Shown piece after piece: positions 1 to 8,417 of a stretch of 64,000 bases of DNA. Below the pieces are notes generated by a model, which saw only the letters and a list, made by a program, of their open reading frames with translations, was not told the DNA's origin and ran no database searches. The DNA comes from CAYUQT01 sp964596165 (GTDB taxonomy: Bacteria > Planctomycetota > Phycisphaerae > UBA1845 > JAFGLZ01): contig CAZQTW010000024.1 in the NCBI GenBank assembly GCA_964596165.1, positions 13,603-77,602 of the forward strand, given 5' to 3'. The translations under genes and the position numbers were made by a program. The number at the start of each line of letters is the position of its first letter. Position 1 is the stretch's first letter.

Positions 1-1
1 C

Positions 2-667
2 GTCGCGATCTACCCGGGTCTTGAAAAGCCCGACACGGCGGTACCCCTGATGATCCGCGATCTGTTTCCGGCCGGACTCAAGGGCCTGATGTTCGCGGGG
101 TTCTTCGCCGCACTGATGTCCAACATCGACTCCTACGTGAACTCGTGCACAACCATGTTCATGGCGGACGTTTACGCTAAGGTCTACCGGCACGTGAGGG
201 GACGATCGTTTTCTCAACGCCACGGGTTGTGGCTCGGACGCTTTCTGACGGCCGGACTGCTTATAGGAGCCGGCCTTCTCGCGCCGATTATCGAGCGATT
301 CGAGACGATTTACGTGGCCATGCAGACGCTCTTCTCGTTCTTCCAGGGGCCAACCCTGGCGATCCTCATCCTGGGGATCTTGTGGAGACGGGCGACGGGC
401 TGGGGAGCCCTGGGGGGCCTGGTCGTCGGCGTCTGCACGGCGATCTCTCTGACGGCCATGGGCAGCAACGTGTTCCCGTCGAATGCGCCGTTCCTGTTCA
501 TTTCATTCTGGTCGTTCGTACTTGCGCTGCTCGTGACGATCCTCGTCAGCCTGCTCACGCGACCCGAACCGCCGGACAAGATCCGCGGGCTGGTCTGGGG
601 CGAGGTCATGCACGACCCGTCCGTGCAGGCGGCCTTGCGGAACCGAGTGAACGGGGGGACATCATGA
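2..667 (+). CDS. sodium:solute symporter family (SSS) permease, C-terminal part
   Basis: The frame is open from base 2, so the gene enters from outside the window and only its C-terminal ~221 residues are present. The segment carries several hydrophobic helices and the text FFAALMSNIDSYVNSCTTM, which resembles the conserved SSS core helix that contributes to sodium binding. SSS permeases move sugars, amino acids or carboxylates across the inner membrane with sodium; the substrate cannot be told from this part. The stop overlaps the start of the next small membrane gene by 4 bases, suggesting translational coupling. Family assignment is fairly secure. Confidence 0.85.
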   Translation, partial: VAIYPGLEKPDTAVPLMIRDLFPAGLKGLMFAGFFAALMSNIDSYVNSCTTMFMADVYAKVYRHVRGRSFSQRHGLWLGRFLTAGLLIGAGLLAPIIERFETIYVAMQTLFSFFQGPTLAILILGILWRRATGWGALGGLVVGVCTAISLTAMGSNVFPSNAPFLFISFWSFVLALLVTILVSLLTRPEPPDKIRGLVWGEVMHDPSVQAALRNRVNGGTS

Positions 668-957
668 ACACGCTCGTGAAGATGTGGGATGCATTTGCCG
701 CATTTCTGACCGCCCATCTCGCGCCGGGCCTCAAGGCAATCCTTGGGCCGCTGGACCACTGGCTGAGCACTCTACCGACGTCGGCCGCCAGGGGCACCGC
801 CGTCGCGCTGTTTGCGATCGCCACGATCTGGGCATTCTCGCTCAAACGAGAGTACATCTATCTGGGAGCGCCGGATCAGGCGCGATGGCGGGATCTGCGA
901 ATTTGGACGGTCATGGTCACACTACCGTACATCATCATCTACTTGTTCCTGTTCTAA
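664..957 (+). CDS. small membrane protein, 97 residues, coupled to symporter
   Basis: ATG at 664 overlaps the symporter stop by 4 bases. The product has an amphipathic N-terminal half and two hydrophobic stretches, one near residues 40-57 (ARGTAVALFAIATIWAF) and one at the extreme C terminus ending in IIIYLFLF. No family was recognised. Tight coupling to the SSS gene suggests an accessory or assembly subunit of the transporter, but this is inference. A longer frame beginning at 229 contains this one; its upstream part lies inside the symporter gene and is unlikely to be used. Confidence 0.65.
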   Translation: MNTLVKMWDAFAAFLTAHLAPGLKAILGPLDHWLSTLPTSAARGTAVALFAIATIWAFSLKREYIYLGAPDQARWRDLRIWTVMVTLPYIIIYLFLF

Positions 958-990
958 CAACGGATAAGGACGGTCAGCGGGATATCCATC

Positions 991-1212
991 ATGCCGAACG
1001 GACAAGCACAGACTCAACGTCGACTCGAAGGCGATGCCTTCAGACTGATCGGCTGGTTCTTCATCGTACAGGCCGTACCCGTCATCCTGGGTGTCCTGAT
1101 GTATGACCACGGGATGCCCCTCGCCGTGGGACTGGGCGCGGGGATATTGCTCCTCCTTCTCGGCGGAGGGGGCATTGCCCTCGGCCGTCGGTTCAAAGCG
1201 AGTCCCACGTGA
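991..1212 (+). CDS. small two-helix membrane protein, 73 residues
   Basis: The protein has a polar N-terminal 20 residues and then two hydrophobic helices, roughly residues 20-38 and 43-63. The second is glycine and leucine rich (ILLLLLGGGGIALG). It sits 33 bases after the preceding small membrane gene and just before another gene on the same strand, so it probably belongs to the same transcript as the symporter. No family recognised. Confidence 0.6.
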   Translation: MPNGQAQTQRRLEGDAFRLIGWFFIVQAVPVILGVLMYDHGMPLAVGLGAGILLLLLGGGGIALGRRFKASPT

Positions 1213-1227
1213 CGAGGGGGCGGCAGC

Positions 1228-1857
1228 GTGCGGTTCTTCCAGCCCCTCCTGGATCGTCGGAACGCCCTCGAACGACTCGAGCGCCGCCGTTTCAAGCGCG
1301 TTCGGCGTCTGGCGGGAGCCGCTGCATCGGTCATTCGCCGGCTTATGGGGATCCCGGTTCGCCCTACCGAGTCTCGTCGTCCCTTGCCGTACGTCGAGCT
1401 GGTCTGGCTACCCTATTACCTGGTCCGCATGGATGTGTCCTTCCGAGGATCGCCGAAGACACTCACTTCGCTGGTGAGCGGACGCGACGGACAGTTTGCA
1501 GTCTCAGAACTCCCTGAACCCGGAACGGCGTCGGAGAAAGGCGTCCGGCTATACCCTCCCCTCCTCGACGAGGCTCGCGCCGCGGAGATCGCGCACACCG
1601 GACTGGTCTCCACGGTGCTGCGGACGGCGCGAGTGGCACGCGGAGCCGTTGTCGGTGACGTGCGGACCGTCGAACCGGTGCAATACCCCTTCTGGGTCTG
1701 CCACTATGAGCGCCGTCGGGGACGATTGGATATCAGGGTCCTCGACGCGGTTACCGGAAAGTGGCCCGGTCCGAGAATCAAGACGACGATCCTACAGGCC
1801 TTTGTCCAGGCGACCGATTTCGCCGCCTCAACGTCGGACATGGCCCCCAAGACGTAG
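1228..1857 (+). CDS. hypothetical protein, 209 residues
   Basis: GTG start at 1228; an in-frame stop at 1210 rules out a longer form. The N terminus is very basic (RRNALERLERRRFKRVRR), and the middle has the aromatic run PYVELVWLPYYLVRMDVSF. A second block near residue 150 reads VQYPFWVCHYERRRGRLDIR. No family was recognised. The hydrophobic-aromatic pattern would fit a beta-rich domain. It is the last gene of the symporter-led group and faces the DUF1573 gene. Confidence 0.6.
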   Translation: MRFFQPLLDRRNALERLERRRFKRVRRLAGAAASVIRRLMGIPVRPTESRRPLPYVELVWLPYYLVRMDVSFRGSPKTLTSLVSGRDGQFAVSELPEPGTASEKGVRLYPPLLDEARAAEIAHTGLVSTVLRTARVARGAVVGDVRTVEPVQYPFWVCHYERRRGRLDIRVLDAVTGKWPGPRIKTTILQAFVQATDFAASTSDMAPKT

Positions 1858-1938
1858 CGACGGACCGACAACCGACCGCTGGAAAGGCTTCACGGCAAAA
1901 ACGTGATCACGAATACTCGCCCGGCGTCGGAGACGGGC

Positions 1939-3051
1939 TCATTTCACAGACGCGGGTTCAGCCGGGGGGGAAGTCGCCGTCGGAATCGCAGGAGCGCCTA
2001 CGATCATCACCTTGATCTGGCGGTACTCGCGGTCGTCCGTTTCGATGGTCAGTTCGCCGCCCTCCGGCGGTAAGGTCAGTCCCTTGGAAAGCCGAAGGCT
2101 GATCGTATGGAGCTTGCTGTTCGGCCCACCGGACACCTCCGTCTTCAGCCCGAGCATGGGGGTCGAAACACGAAGGACTCGGAGGTCGCCGGCTCCAAAG
2201 CTCCGAATGAAGATCCGCTGAATGGTGTCCTCGGTCAGGGGCATCGGAACTCTGACGGGGTTGGGCGTCACGACGATCCGCGGTCGCAGGTAGGCCTGTG
2301 GACGGATTTCGAGGACGGGCATGACCTTCACTCCGGTCGAGAATCGCATCAGGCCGGAGTTGACGCCTTCCTGGTATGGCGGCTTGGCGCGAAGAATAAG
2401 CCGCCATTTCTTGCCCGCCTCCAGAGGCTCAAGGTTGGCCTCGAACGTGTTGCCCTCGCAACGGATCAGCTTGAGGTCCAGGGTGTCGTCCGTGTTGTTC
2501 TTGAGCGTCAGCGTTTTGGTCGGCGTATCGTCCTTTCCGACGGTTCCGAAGTACGTCCCATTGTGCGGGTCTATCGTGATGGGCACGTCAATGAGACCGA
2601 CGATCGTGAGGTCAAAGCTGGGTTGAACGGGGTCGTTGCTGATCACCGTGATCTTCATCGCCACCAGCGGATTGAGACGAGCCGGCTCCATCGAAACCGT
2701 AAGGTTCCAGCTCTTGCCGGGATCGATCGAGACGTTCTTCTGCCCCACCGTGGTGCAACTGCAGTCGCTGACGACGCTCACGATCCTCAGGGGCAACTGT
2801 CCGGCGTTCTTGATGACGAAGTCGTGCGTAATGGTCGGCTCAGTGCTCCACCGCTTGCCGAGATCGAGTCTTGGACGGTCTACTTGGATTCGCGGCGCGG
2901 GACCCGAGGTCGCCGGGCCCGTTGCCGGCTGAGTATCGGCCGGAACCTTGCCCTCGTGTCGGGCACTCGGTCGGGAATCACAACCCGGCCAAGATAGCAC
3001 AAGTACGAGTCCCACAACCAGAGAGACAAAGCGTCCTGCTGTCTTGTCCAT
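1939..3051 (-). CDS. DUF1573 domain lipoprotein
   Basis: The ~370-residue protein begins with a signal sequence (VSLVVGLVLVLSW) followed by PGCDS, a plausible but imperfect lipobox, so it is probably a periplasmic lipoprotein. Residues ~60-160 hold the DUF1573 pattern: DFVIKNAGQLPLRIVSV, then a paired-cysteine CSCTT motif, then ISNDPVQPSFDLTI. These Ig-like domains are common in Planctomycetota and Bacteroidetes; function is unknown. Start chosen at 3051 because it directly precedes the signal peptide and has a CGGAG element upstream. The frame can extend to 3138 but the extra residues do not look like protein. Confidence 0.75.
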   Translation of the reverse strand: MDKTAGRFVSLVVGLVLVLSWPGCDSRPSARHEGKVPADTQPATGPATSGPAPRIQVDRPRLDLGKRWSTEPTITHDFVIKNAGQLPLRIVSVVSDCSCTTVGQKNVSIDPGKSWNLTVSMEPARLNPLVAMKITVISNDPVQPSFDLTIVGLIDVPITIDPHNGTYFGTVGKDDTPTKTLTLKNNTDDTLDLKLIRCEGNTFEANLEPLEAGKKWRLILRAKPPYQEGVNSGLMRFSTGVKVMPVLEIRPQAYLRPRIVVTPNPVRVPMPLTEDTIQRIFIRSFGAGDLRVLRVSTPMLGLKTEVSGGPNSKLHTISLRLSKGLTLPPEGGELTIETDDREYRQIKVMIVGAPAIPTATSPPAEPASVK

Positions 3052-3308
3052 CTGCAGACTCCGATAATCGCTTTTCTTGGTAAACCCGCCGCGTGGCCCG
3101 GCGATTCCAGGAAACCGGATCAGAATACCCCCTCGCACGGACGTTCCGACGCCCCGTGCTCCGCCATCTCATGCGCCCTCGAAGTGCCCGAGTTCATTTT
3201 ACCACCACGTGACCGAAAATTGACAGACCCGCAACTGAAACCTAGAATGAGGGTACCAAGAGGTGAGCCTGACACGTCATAATTCCGTATCCGCGGGGTC
3301 AAGCAAGC

Positions 3309-5045
3309 GTGGCGGCTGAGGAGTGGAATGACAAGGGCAATTCCCCACGCGGATCGTGCGATAGGAACGAGACCGTGGCTACGTTGACGGTTCTTCAAGG
3401 TCCGGACAAGGGGCGAGTATTTCGCACGGGTCCCGGTCTGTCTCCGATCGGCCGGACCAGTGATATCATTCCGCTGACCGACCATACGGTCTCGCGGCGG
3501 CACGCGGAGCTTCGACCCGACAACGGCCGCTGGCTCCTGGTCGACCTGAACAGTGTCAACGGAACCTACTTGAACGGCCAGCGGGTCGGTCAACCCGTGG
3601 CGTTGAAGCACGGGGATCAGATTCGCATCGGTGCCACGCTATTGGTCTATGGCGGGGACGACAAGACGCCGGACGGCGAGAGGCTGTTGCCCTCGCGCGA
3701 CATGGTGGACCTGGACTTGGCCGGACGTCAAATCGACGCGTCCATCATCAGCCGCGCCCCCAGCAGCGACGACAGCGTCGTCATCGTTGACGAGCATGCC
3801 GTCGGTGCCGTCCGGTCGTGGCGTGTGATGCAGGGGTTGATCCAGGCCATTGGGTCGATCACCTCATCCGATCAGCTTCTCGAACGCGTGATGGACACGG
3901 TGTTCGAGGAGATACGCTTCGATCACGGATTCATCTTGATGCGCGACGAGGAATCGGGCGAGTTCCTGCCCCATGTGGTTCGATGTCGAACCAAGGACGG
4001 AACGACCAATCGCAGCCCGATCACGACCAGTCGCACCATCATCGAGCACGTCGCCAAGAGCAAGGAAGGCATCCTGTGCACGAATGCCCAGGCCGACAAG
4101 CGATTCGTCAAGTCCAAGAACGGAAGCATCCTCAACTACGGATTGCGTTCGGTGATCTGTGTGCCGATCACGGCGCGCGACGAGGTGCTGGGCATCATCC
4201 ACATCGATAGCTCGATCGCGGCGCAACAGTACAACGACGAGCAACTGCGTCTGATGATCGCCATCGGACATCAGACGGGCATGGCGCTGGAGAATCTGAA
4301 GCTGCTGGCCGCCCGAATGCAGACGGAGCGGCTGGCCGCCACCGGTGAGACCGTCGCCCACCTATCGCACTATATCAAGAACATCCTGCAAGGCATGCGC
4401 GCCGGCACGGACATGATCGACATGGGGCTGGAACGTGGGAATCTGAATACGGTCTCCACCGGCTGGCCCATCGTTCACCGCAACCTGCAGAAGATCTACA
4501 ACCTGACGATGAACATGCTGGCGTTCAGCAAGGACCGGCAGCCCTCGCGGCAGATGGTGCGGCTCGGCCAAATCGTCGGCGAAGTCATCGAACTGGTCCA
4601 GCGGCACGCCGACGATAAGGGCGTCATGCTGTTGGCGGAGACCGACGAAGATCACCCGCCGGTCCCGGTCGACCCCGACGGCATCCATCAGGTGACGCTG
4701 AATCTCATCAGCAATGCCATAGATGCCGTTGAGCCCCATAAGGGCGTCATCAATGTCCGAACCACGTATGACGACGACGGCCAGCAGGCGATTCTGACGG
4801 TGGCCGACAACGGCCCCGGCATCGATGCGGAAGACCTGCGGCACATCTTCGAGCCCTTCCACTCCACGAAGGGTCAGGGTGGCACGGGCCTGGGCCTCGC
4901 CGTCGCCCGCAAAATCGTCCACGAGCACCATGGCCGAATCGACGTCAGCAGCATGCCGGGCGAGGGGACGATCTTTCGCGTCCGATTGCCCATCGCCGAG
5001 GCCGGGCTGGCCGAAAGCGAAGAGACGTTCGGGCCGGAACGGTAG
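3309..5045 (+). CDS. FHA-GAF sensor histidine kinase
   Basis: 578 residues with three modules. FHA occupies ~25-115 (IGRTSDIIPLTDHTVSRRHA, then NSVNGTYLNG), a phosphothreonine-binding fold. GAF spans ~175-335. The kinase core has an H-box LSHYIKNIL (His354), N-box NLISNAIDAV, G1 VADNGPGID and G2 GTGLGLAV. There are no transmembrane segments, so it is cytoplasmic. FHA input suggests that it reads the output of a Ser/Thr kinase and passes it to a two-component pathway. No response regulator is adjacent. GTG starts are possible at 3309 or 3375; the second begins directly at the FHA strand. Confidence 0.88.
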   Translation: MAAEEWNDKGNSPRGSCDRNETVATLTVLQGPDKGRVFRTGPGLSPIGRTSDIIPLTDHTVSRRHAELRPDNGRWLLVDLNSVNGTYLNGQRVGQPVALKHGDQIRIGATLLVYGGDDKTPDGERLLPSRDMVDLDLAGRQIDASIISRAPSSDDSVVIVDEHAVGAVRSWRVMQGLIQAIGSITSSDQLLERVMDTVFEEIRFDHGFILMRDEESGEFLPHVVRCRTKDGTTNRSPITTSRTIIEHVAKSKEGILCTNAQADKRFVKSKNGSILNYGLRSVICVPITARDEVLGIIHIDSSIAAQQYNDEQLRLMIAIGHQTGMALENLKLLAARMQTERLAATGETVAHLSHYIKNILQGMRAGTDMIDMGLERGNLNTVSTGWPIVHRNLQKIYNLTMNMLAFSKDRQPSRQMVRLGQIVGEVIELVQRHADDKGVMLLAETDEDHPPVPVDPDGIHQVTLNLISNAIDAVEPHKGVINVRTTYDDDGQQAILTVADNGPGIDAEDLRHIFEPFHSTKGQGGTGLGLAVARKIVHEHHGRIDVSSMPGEGTIFRVRLPIAEAGLAESEETFGPER

Positions 5046-5160
5046 GATCACGAGAACTACCGTCGAGGGCCCGTGCGGCGCGTTCCCTCCGCAGTCTCCT
5101 ATGAATAGGCAGGTGGGGCTGTAACCGTCTACTATTCCACGCCTCGCGGGATCCAGAGAA

Positions 5161-5466
5161 GTGGCGCCAGCGACTGCCCTGAGCTGCATGTCATCGCATT
5201 TCAACCACCCGGCGTACCGCGAGCGATTTGGCGGGAAGGGCCACGCCGCCCTTTGCGCGTATCGCCGCCAGGACGCCGATCACGGGCATTGGGTCACGGC
5301 ACCGATGAAGCCCGCCGCAGAGGTCTTGCACGGCTCATATCTTGGCGACGTGTGCGTATCCGTCTATCAGAAGGCAAAGGTCAAGGAAATGAGGAAGGTG
5401 ATCGCGGCCTGTCGCGAGCTGGGCGCTAATGCCGTTCGGCTGAGACAAGAACAAAAAGTCTGCTGA
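5161..5466 (+). CDS. doubtful small ORF, 101 residues
   Basis: GTG start, no clear Shine-Dalgarno element and no recognised family. The C-terminal half is lysine and alanine rich and predicted helical by eye. It may be the remnant of a gene or a chance frame. Listed only because it is the best coding candidate in a 1-kb gap. Confidence 0.2.
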   Translation: MAPATALSCMSSHFNHPAYRERFGGKGHAALCAYRRQDADHGHWVTAPMKPAAEVLHGSYLGDVCVSVYQKAKVKEMRKVIAACRELGANAVRLRQEQKVC

Positions 5467-5749
5467 CGACCGTAACAATGAAGCATACAGTAAGGGCCTA
5501 AGTCCCCGGCGTGACACCCGATGACATCGGCGAGACCACGAGCGAGTATCTCGCCTTCAGAGAGGTCTAGAAGTGGGCAGACCAGGAGAACCCGCAATTG
5601 AACTGCCGAACAAGGGCTCCGAGCATCGCGGAGAGCCGCCGGACGACCTCACCCTATGGCCGCCCGCCTTTCCGTTCCGCCCGGCGTCAAACCGTTTGGG
5701 TGAAAGCGGCGTGCGTGCACGGGGCACGCCCCGAACCGGCGTTTCCTCC

Positions 5750-5825
5750 CTGGCACGGTTACCCTGGCACGGCCTACGGCCGAGCCGTGGCCGGCGGGGC
5801 GTTCCGTGGCAGGCACGCCGGCCAG
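5750..5825. repeat. GC-rich short repeat cluster
   Basis: The decamer CCTGGCACGG occurs twice, 4 bases apart, around 5750-5773. The inverted pair CACGGC (5768-5773) and GCCGTG (5784-5789) forms a 6-bp stem, and GTGGCAGGCACGCCGG follows. The texture resembles dispersed intergenic GC palindromes of planctomycete genomes. No second copy was found in this window. Confidence 0.35.
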
Positions 5826-6046
5826 GCGGGGCTGGGGACGGCCCGGTTCGGCTGCAGAATGCTCATCGGGTGAACAGAATCGCGGCTACCAGCGTTGGAA
5901 GAACACACCTTCTCACCTCGCCTCGGCGTACGGCATAACATGCACGCGCCTGTGGCCGGCGCATTCGGCTTGGGCATGGCACCCGACCCTGCGATCAGAC
6001 GCGTCACCCAATCATCGCAACGTCACAACCGCTTTGACCGCTTCGA

Positions 6047-7477
6047 CTACTTAGACGGCGACGGCTGCGGCGCCTTGGCCGGTTCAGCGGGCGTCTCCGG
6101 GCCCGGTCCGATGATCTTCACGTTGGTGCACAGATAGAGGGGCTGGCCGCCCTCGAGCTTGAACAGGGCCTCGCCGTACATGGCCGCATAGCCCTGTTCG
6201 GGCATCGGCAGCATGTGCACGTACCCTCTGCCGGAAGCGGTCATCTCCTCATGGTGCCATTTCGACTTCCGGAAGTCGCGCGTCGGGCTGGTGGCGATAT
6301 AGGCCCACGCGTGCTCAAGCGGTTTGTCCGCGTCGATCTTCAGCCTCAGGCCGTCGGCGGTCGCCTTGAGGTCCCACGTCATTTGGGGAAATGTCAGCTT
6401 GCCGGCCGCCTTCAGAACGAGTGACGAGAACGTCGCGAACAGCCTGGGCATGTCGATCGGTGCGTGTCCCTTGTTGGCCACGTACAGAACGTACTTCTCG
6501 CCCTTCATGTCGTCCCAGTAAATGTTCAGCGCGTCGAGCGTCCAGTAAGGATCGTTCGTCCCGAGGATGAGGAATTTCGGTTGCGTCACGCGATCCAGAT
6601 AGAAGTAGGGATCGACAATCGTGAGCAGTTGCTTGCCTCTCGGCGTCTGCCATTTCTCAGGAAGATTGCGCTCGGTGTAGTCGTTGATCTGTTCGCTGTA
6701 GTGCCCGTAGCTTGCCAGTTGGTGCTTCATCTGCGCGTCGAAGTTGAGCACGTCGATGACGATGGGCGAGCATGCCTTCACCCGCTTGTCGACGGCGGAG
6801 GTCAGCCACGTGGTCCACCCCCGTTTGCTGGCGCCGCCCACCACAAACCCCGTCAGGTCGGACTTCCACTCCTTGCGAGCAAACTCCTCGATCGCATCCA
6901 TGGCCCGAACGGCGCTCTTGGTCATCGGCAGCAGCAACAGCCACGTGGGGTCGCCCGTCCTGAGGTACTCATCCATCGTGTACGAGATGATCCGGTCCTC
7001 AGACTTGCCGTCGAAGATCGGCTGTCGGGGCACGTTGGATAGCACGGCCATGGGCGTCTGGGTGGAAGTGACGACGTGCGTGGCCAACACCTCTTCGATC
7101 CTCGGCTCCCGCTTGGGTTTCGTGGTCGGTGTTCCCGAGGTCGCGTGCGATTCGCGTTCCTTGCGGAGGCGCTCTTCACGCTGCTTCTCCTCCTCGTCGT
7201 TCCATCCGCCGCCGGTGATGAACAGATAGACTTGGCTGATACGTTTCGCCTGGGCGGGGTAGAAGATGTGCAGGCGGTGATGCCAGTCCATCCCCTGCCA
7301 CGTCTGGCTGGTCAGGATGATCTCCTTGTAGGCCACCAACGGCGTGACCGTTCCTTCGTCGATCACACGCCACTGATAGCTCGCGTCCTTTTTCGCAACG
7401 TAGTCGTCGAGCGGCGAAGCGACCGCCACATGAACGAACACTAGTGAGACCAGTACCGTGCGGAACACGTTCCTCAT
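6047..7477 (-). CDS. PhoPQ-activated pathogenicity-related (PqaA-type) secreted hydrolase
   Basis: 476 residues with an N-terminal signal peptide (VFRTVLVSLVFVHVAVA), so exported. The body matches the PhoPQ-related alpha/beta-hydrolase family: a nucleophile-elbow-like GGASKRGWTTWL, then DKRVKACSPIVIDVLN, and later LILGTNDPYWTLDA and NKGHAPI, which would supply the acid and histidine. The substrate is unknown in this family. A lysine/glutamate-rich insertion at ~100-130 (EEEKQREERLRKERE) is unusual. The start has a GGGAGATG ribosome site. A stand-alone gene converging on the histidine kinase. Confidence 0.82.
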   Translation of the reverse strand: MRNVFRTVLVSLVFVHVAVASPLDDYVAKKDASYQWRVIDEGTVTPLVAYKEIILTSQTWQGMDWHHRLHIFYPAQAKRISQVYLFITGGGWNDEEEKQREERLRKERESHATSGTPTTKPKREPRIEEVLATHVVTSTQTPMAVLSNVPRQPIFDGKSEDRIISYTMDEYLRTGDPTWLLLLPMTKSAVRAMDAIEEFARKEWKSDLTGFVVGGASKRGWTTWLTSAVDKRVKACSPIVIDVLNFDAQMKHQLASYGHYSEQINDYTERNLPEKWQTPRGKQLLTIVDPYFYLDRVTQPKFLILGTNDPYWTLDALNIYWDDMKGEKYVLYVANKGHAPIDMPRLFATFSSLVLKAAGKLTFPQMTWDLKATADGLRLKIDADKPLEHAWAYIATSPTRDFRKSKWHHEEMTASGRGYVHMLPMPEQGYAAMYGEALFKLEGGQPLYLCTNVKIIGPGPETPAEPAKAPQPSPSK

Positions 7478-7841
7478 TCTTCATCTCCCTGTATCGAATG
7501 GCCGGTCTTGAGCCGGTCCGGATTCGCCGTCGAACTGCCTTCATTCGTCCCCGATGAACTGTCGGTAGTATCCTCCCCGAAATCGGCGATTGGGGCAAGC
7601 AAGCTCAGCGTCGTCGCACGGCGAAGGGGGTGGGCAAGATGCCCGCGCCCCCCAAGGGGCGAAACCCACCGACCGACAACGGCACTACCGTGTCCCCAGA
7701 TGCCTTCAAGACCATGCTTGCCGTTCCGAATCGAATGCGTTCTCTTTCTTCTCTTGTCATGAACGACTCGGTACCGGATGATGAGTCGTCATATGAGCGC
7801 ACTGTGATGTCACGTTTGACTTCAAACACGGAGGATGTCCC
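7478..7841. other. intergenic region between divergent genes
   Basis: Upstream region for both the PqaA-type gene (leftward) and the flavin reductase gene (rightward). It holds a strong GC hairpin at 7627-7652. No promoter could be assigned with confidence and no gene is seen. Confidence 0.5.
7627..7652. repeat. GC hairpin, dispersed-repeat type
   Basis: GGGCA (7632-7636) pairs with TGCCC (7640-7644) around a 3-base loop, extended by flanking G and C runs. Sequences of this GGGCA-AGA-TGCCC kind are frequent between genes in planctomycete genomes. It lacks a T-tract, so it is not a standard terminator. Confidence 0.4.
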
Positions 7842-8417
7842 ATGAAGAAATCCTGTGGCGCAAAGACGTTGCCGATACCGGCGCCAGTGCCCGTGTGGGT
7901 GGTGGGTACGTACGACGCGTCAGGTCGAGCCAACGCGATGACGGCCGCGTGGGCGGGCGTCTGCTGTTCAAAGCCCCCCTGCGTCGCCATCTCGCTTCGC
8001 AAGGCCACGTATTCCCATGGCAATATCGTGGCCCGCAAAGCGTTCACCATCAGTGTGCCGTCGGCGCGGCACGTCAAGACGGCCGATTTCCTGGGACTCG
8101 CTTCAGGACGTGATCTGGACAAGTTTGCCAAGGCCAAGCTCACGGCCGTCAAGAGCGATCGGGTCGATGCGCCGTACGTCCAGGAATTCCCCATCGTGAT
8201 CGAATGCAAGCTGCTCCACACATTTGAGCTTGGGCTGCATACCCAGTTCGTCGGCGAAATCCAGGACGTCAAGATCGATGAGGAATTGTTGGAGTCGGAA
8301 GATTCACTCGATCTTGAAAAACTGGGATTCTTCGCCTTTCAGAGCGGCTACTGGGCCGCCACCAAGTACCTGAGCCAGGCGTTCTCCATCGGAAAGGAAC
8401 TGATGCGGCAGCCATGA
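7842..8417 (+). CDS. flavin reductase family protein (flavoredoxin type)
   Basis: 191 residues, single flavin_reduct domain. Markers are PVPVWVVGTYDASGRANAMT near the N terminus, a FMN-site-like block CVAISLRKATYSH, and FTISVPSARHVKTADF. Such proteins bind FMN and transfer electrons from NAD(P)H or ferredoxin. Ribosome site GGAGG lies just upstream (acggaggatg). The last codons overlap the start of the following sialidase-like gene (ATGA), indicating coupling, although no functional link between the two is obvious. Confidence 0.85.
   Translation: MKKSCGAKTLPIPAPVPVWVVGTYDASGRANAMTAAWAGVCCSKPPCVAISLRKATYSHGNIVARKAFTISVPSARHVKTADFLGLASGRDLDKFAKAKLTAVKSDRVDAPYVQEFPIVIECKLLHTFELGLHTQFVGEIQDVKIDEELLESEDSLDLEKLGFFAFQSGYWAATKYLSQAFSIGKELMRQP

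Larger units (their letters stand above)
5046..6046. other. 1-kb intergenic region with no convincing gene
   Basis: Between the histidine kinase and the convergent hydrolase gene. One 101-codon frame at 5161-5466 (GTG start) is the only candidate; its C-terminal half (SVYQKAKVKEMRKVIAACRE) looks helical and protein-like, but there is no good ribosome site or recognised family. From 5700 to 5850 the DNA is GC-rich and internally repetitive. From 5870 to 6046 nothing is seen. Confidence 0.5.
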
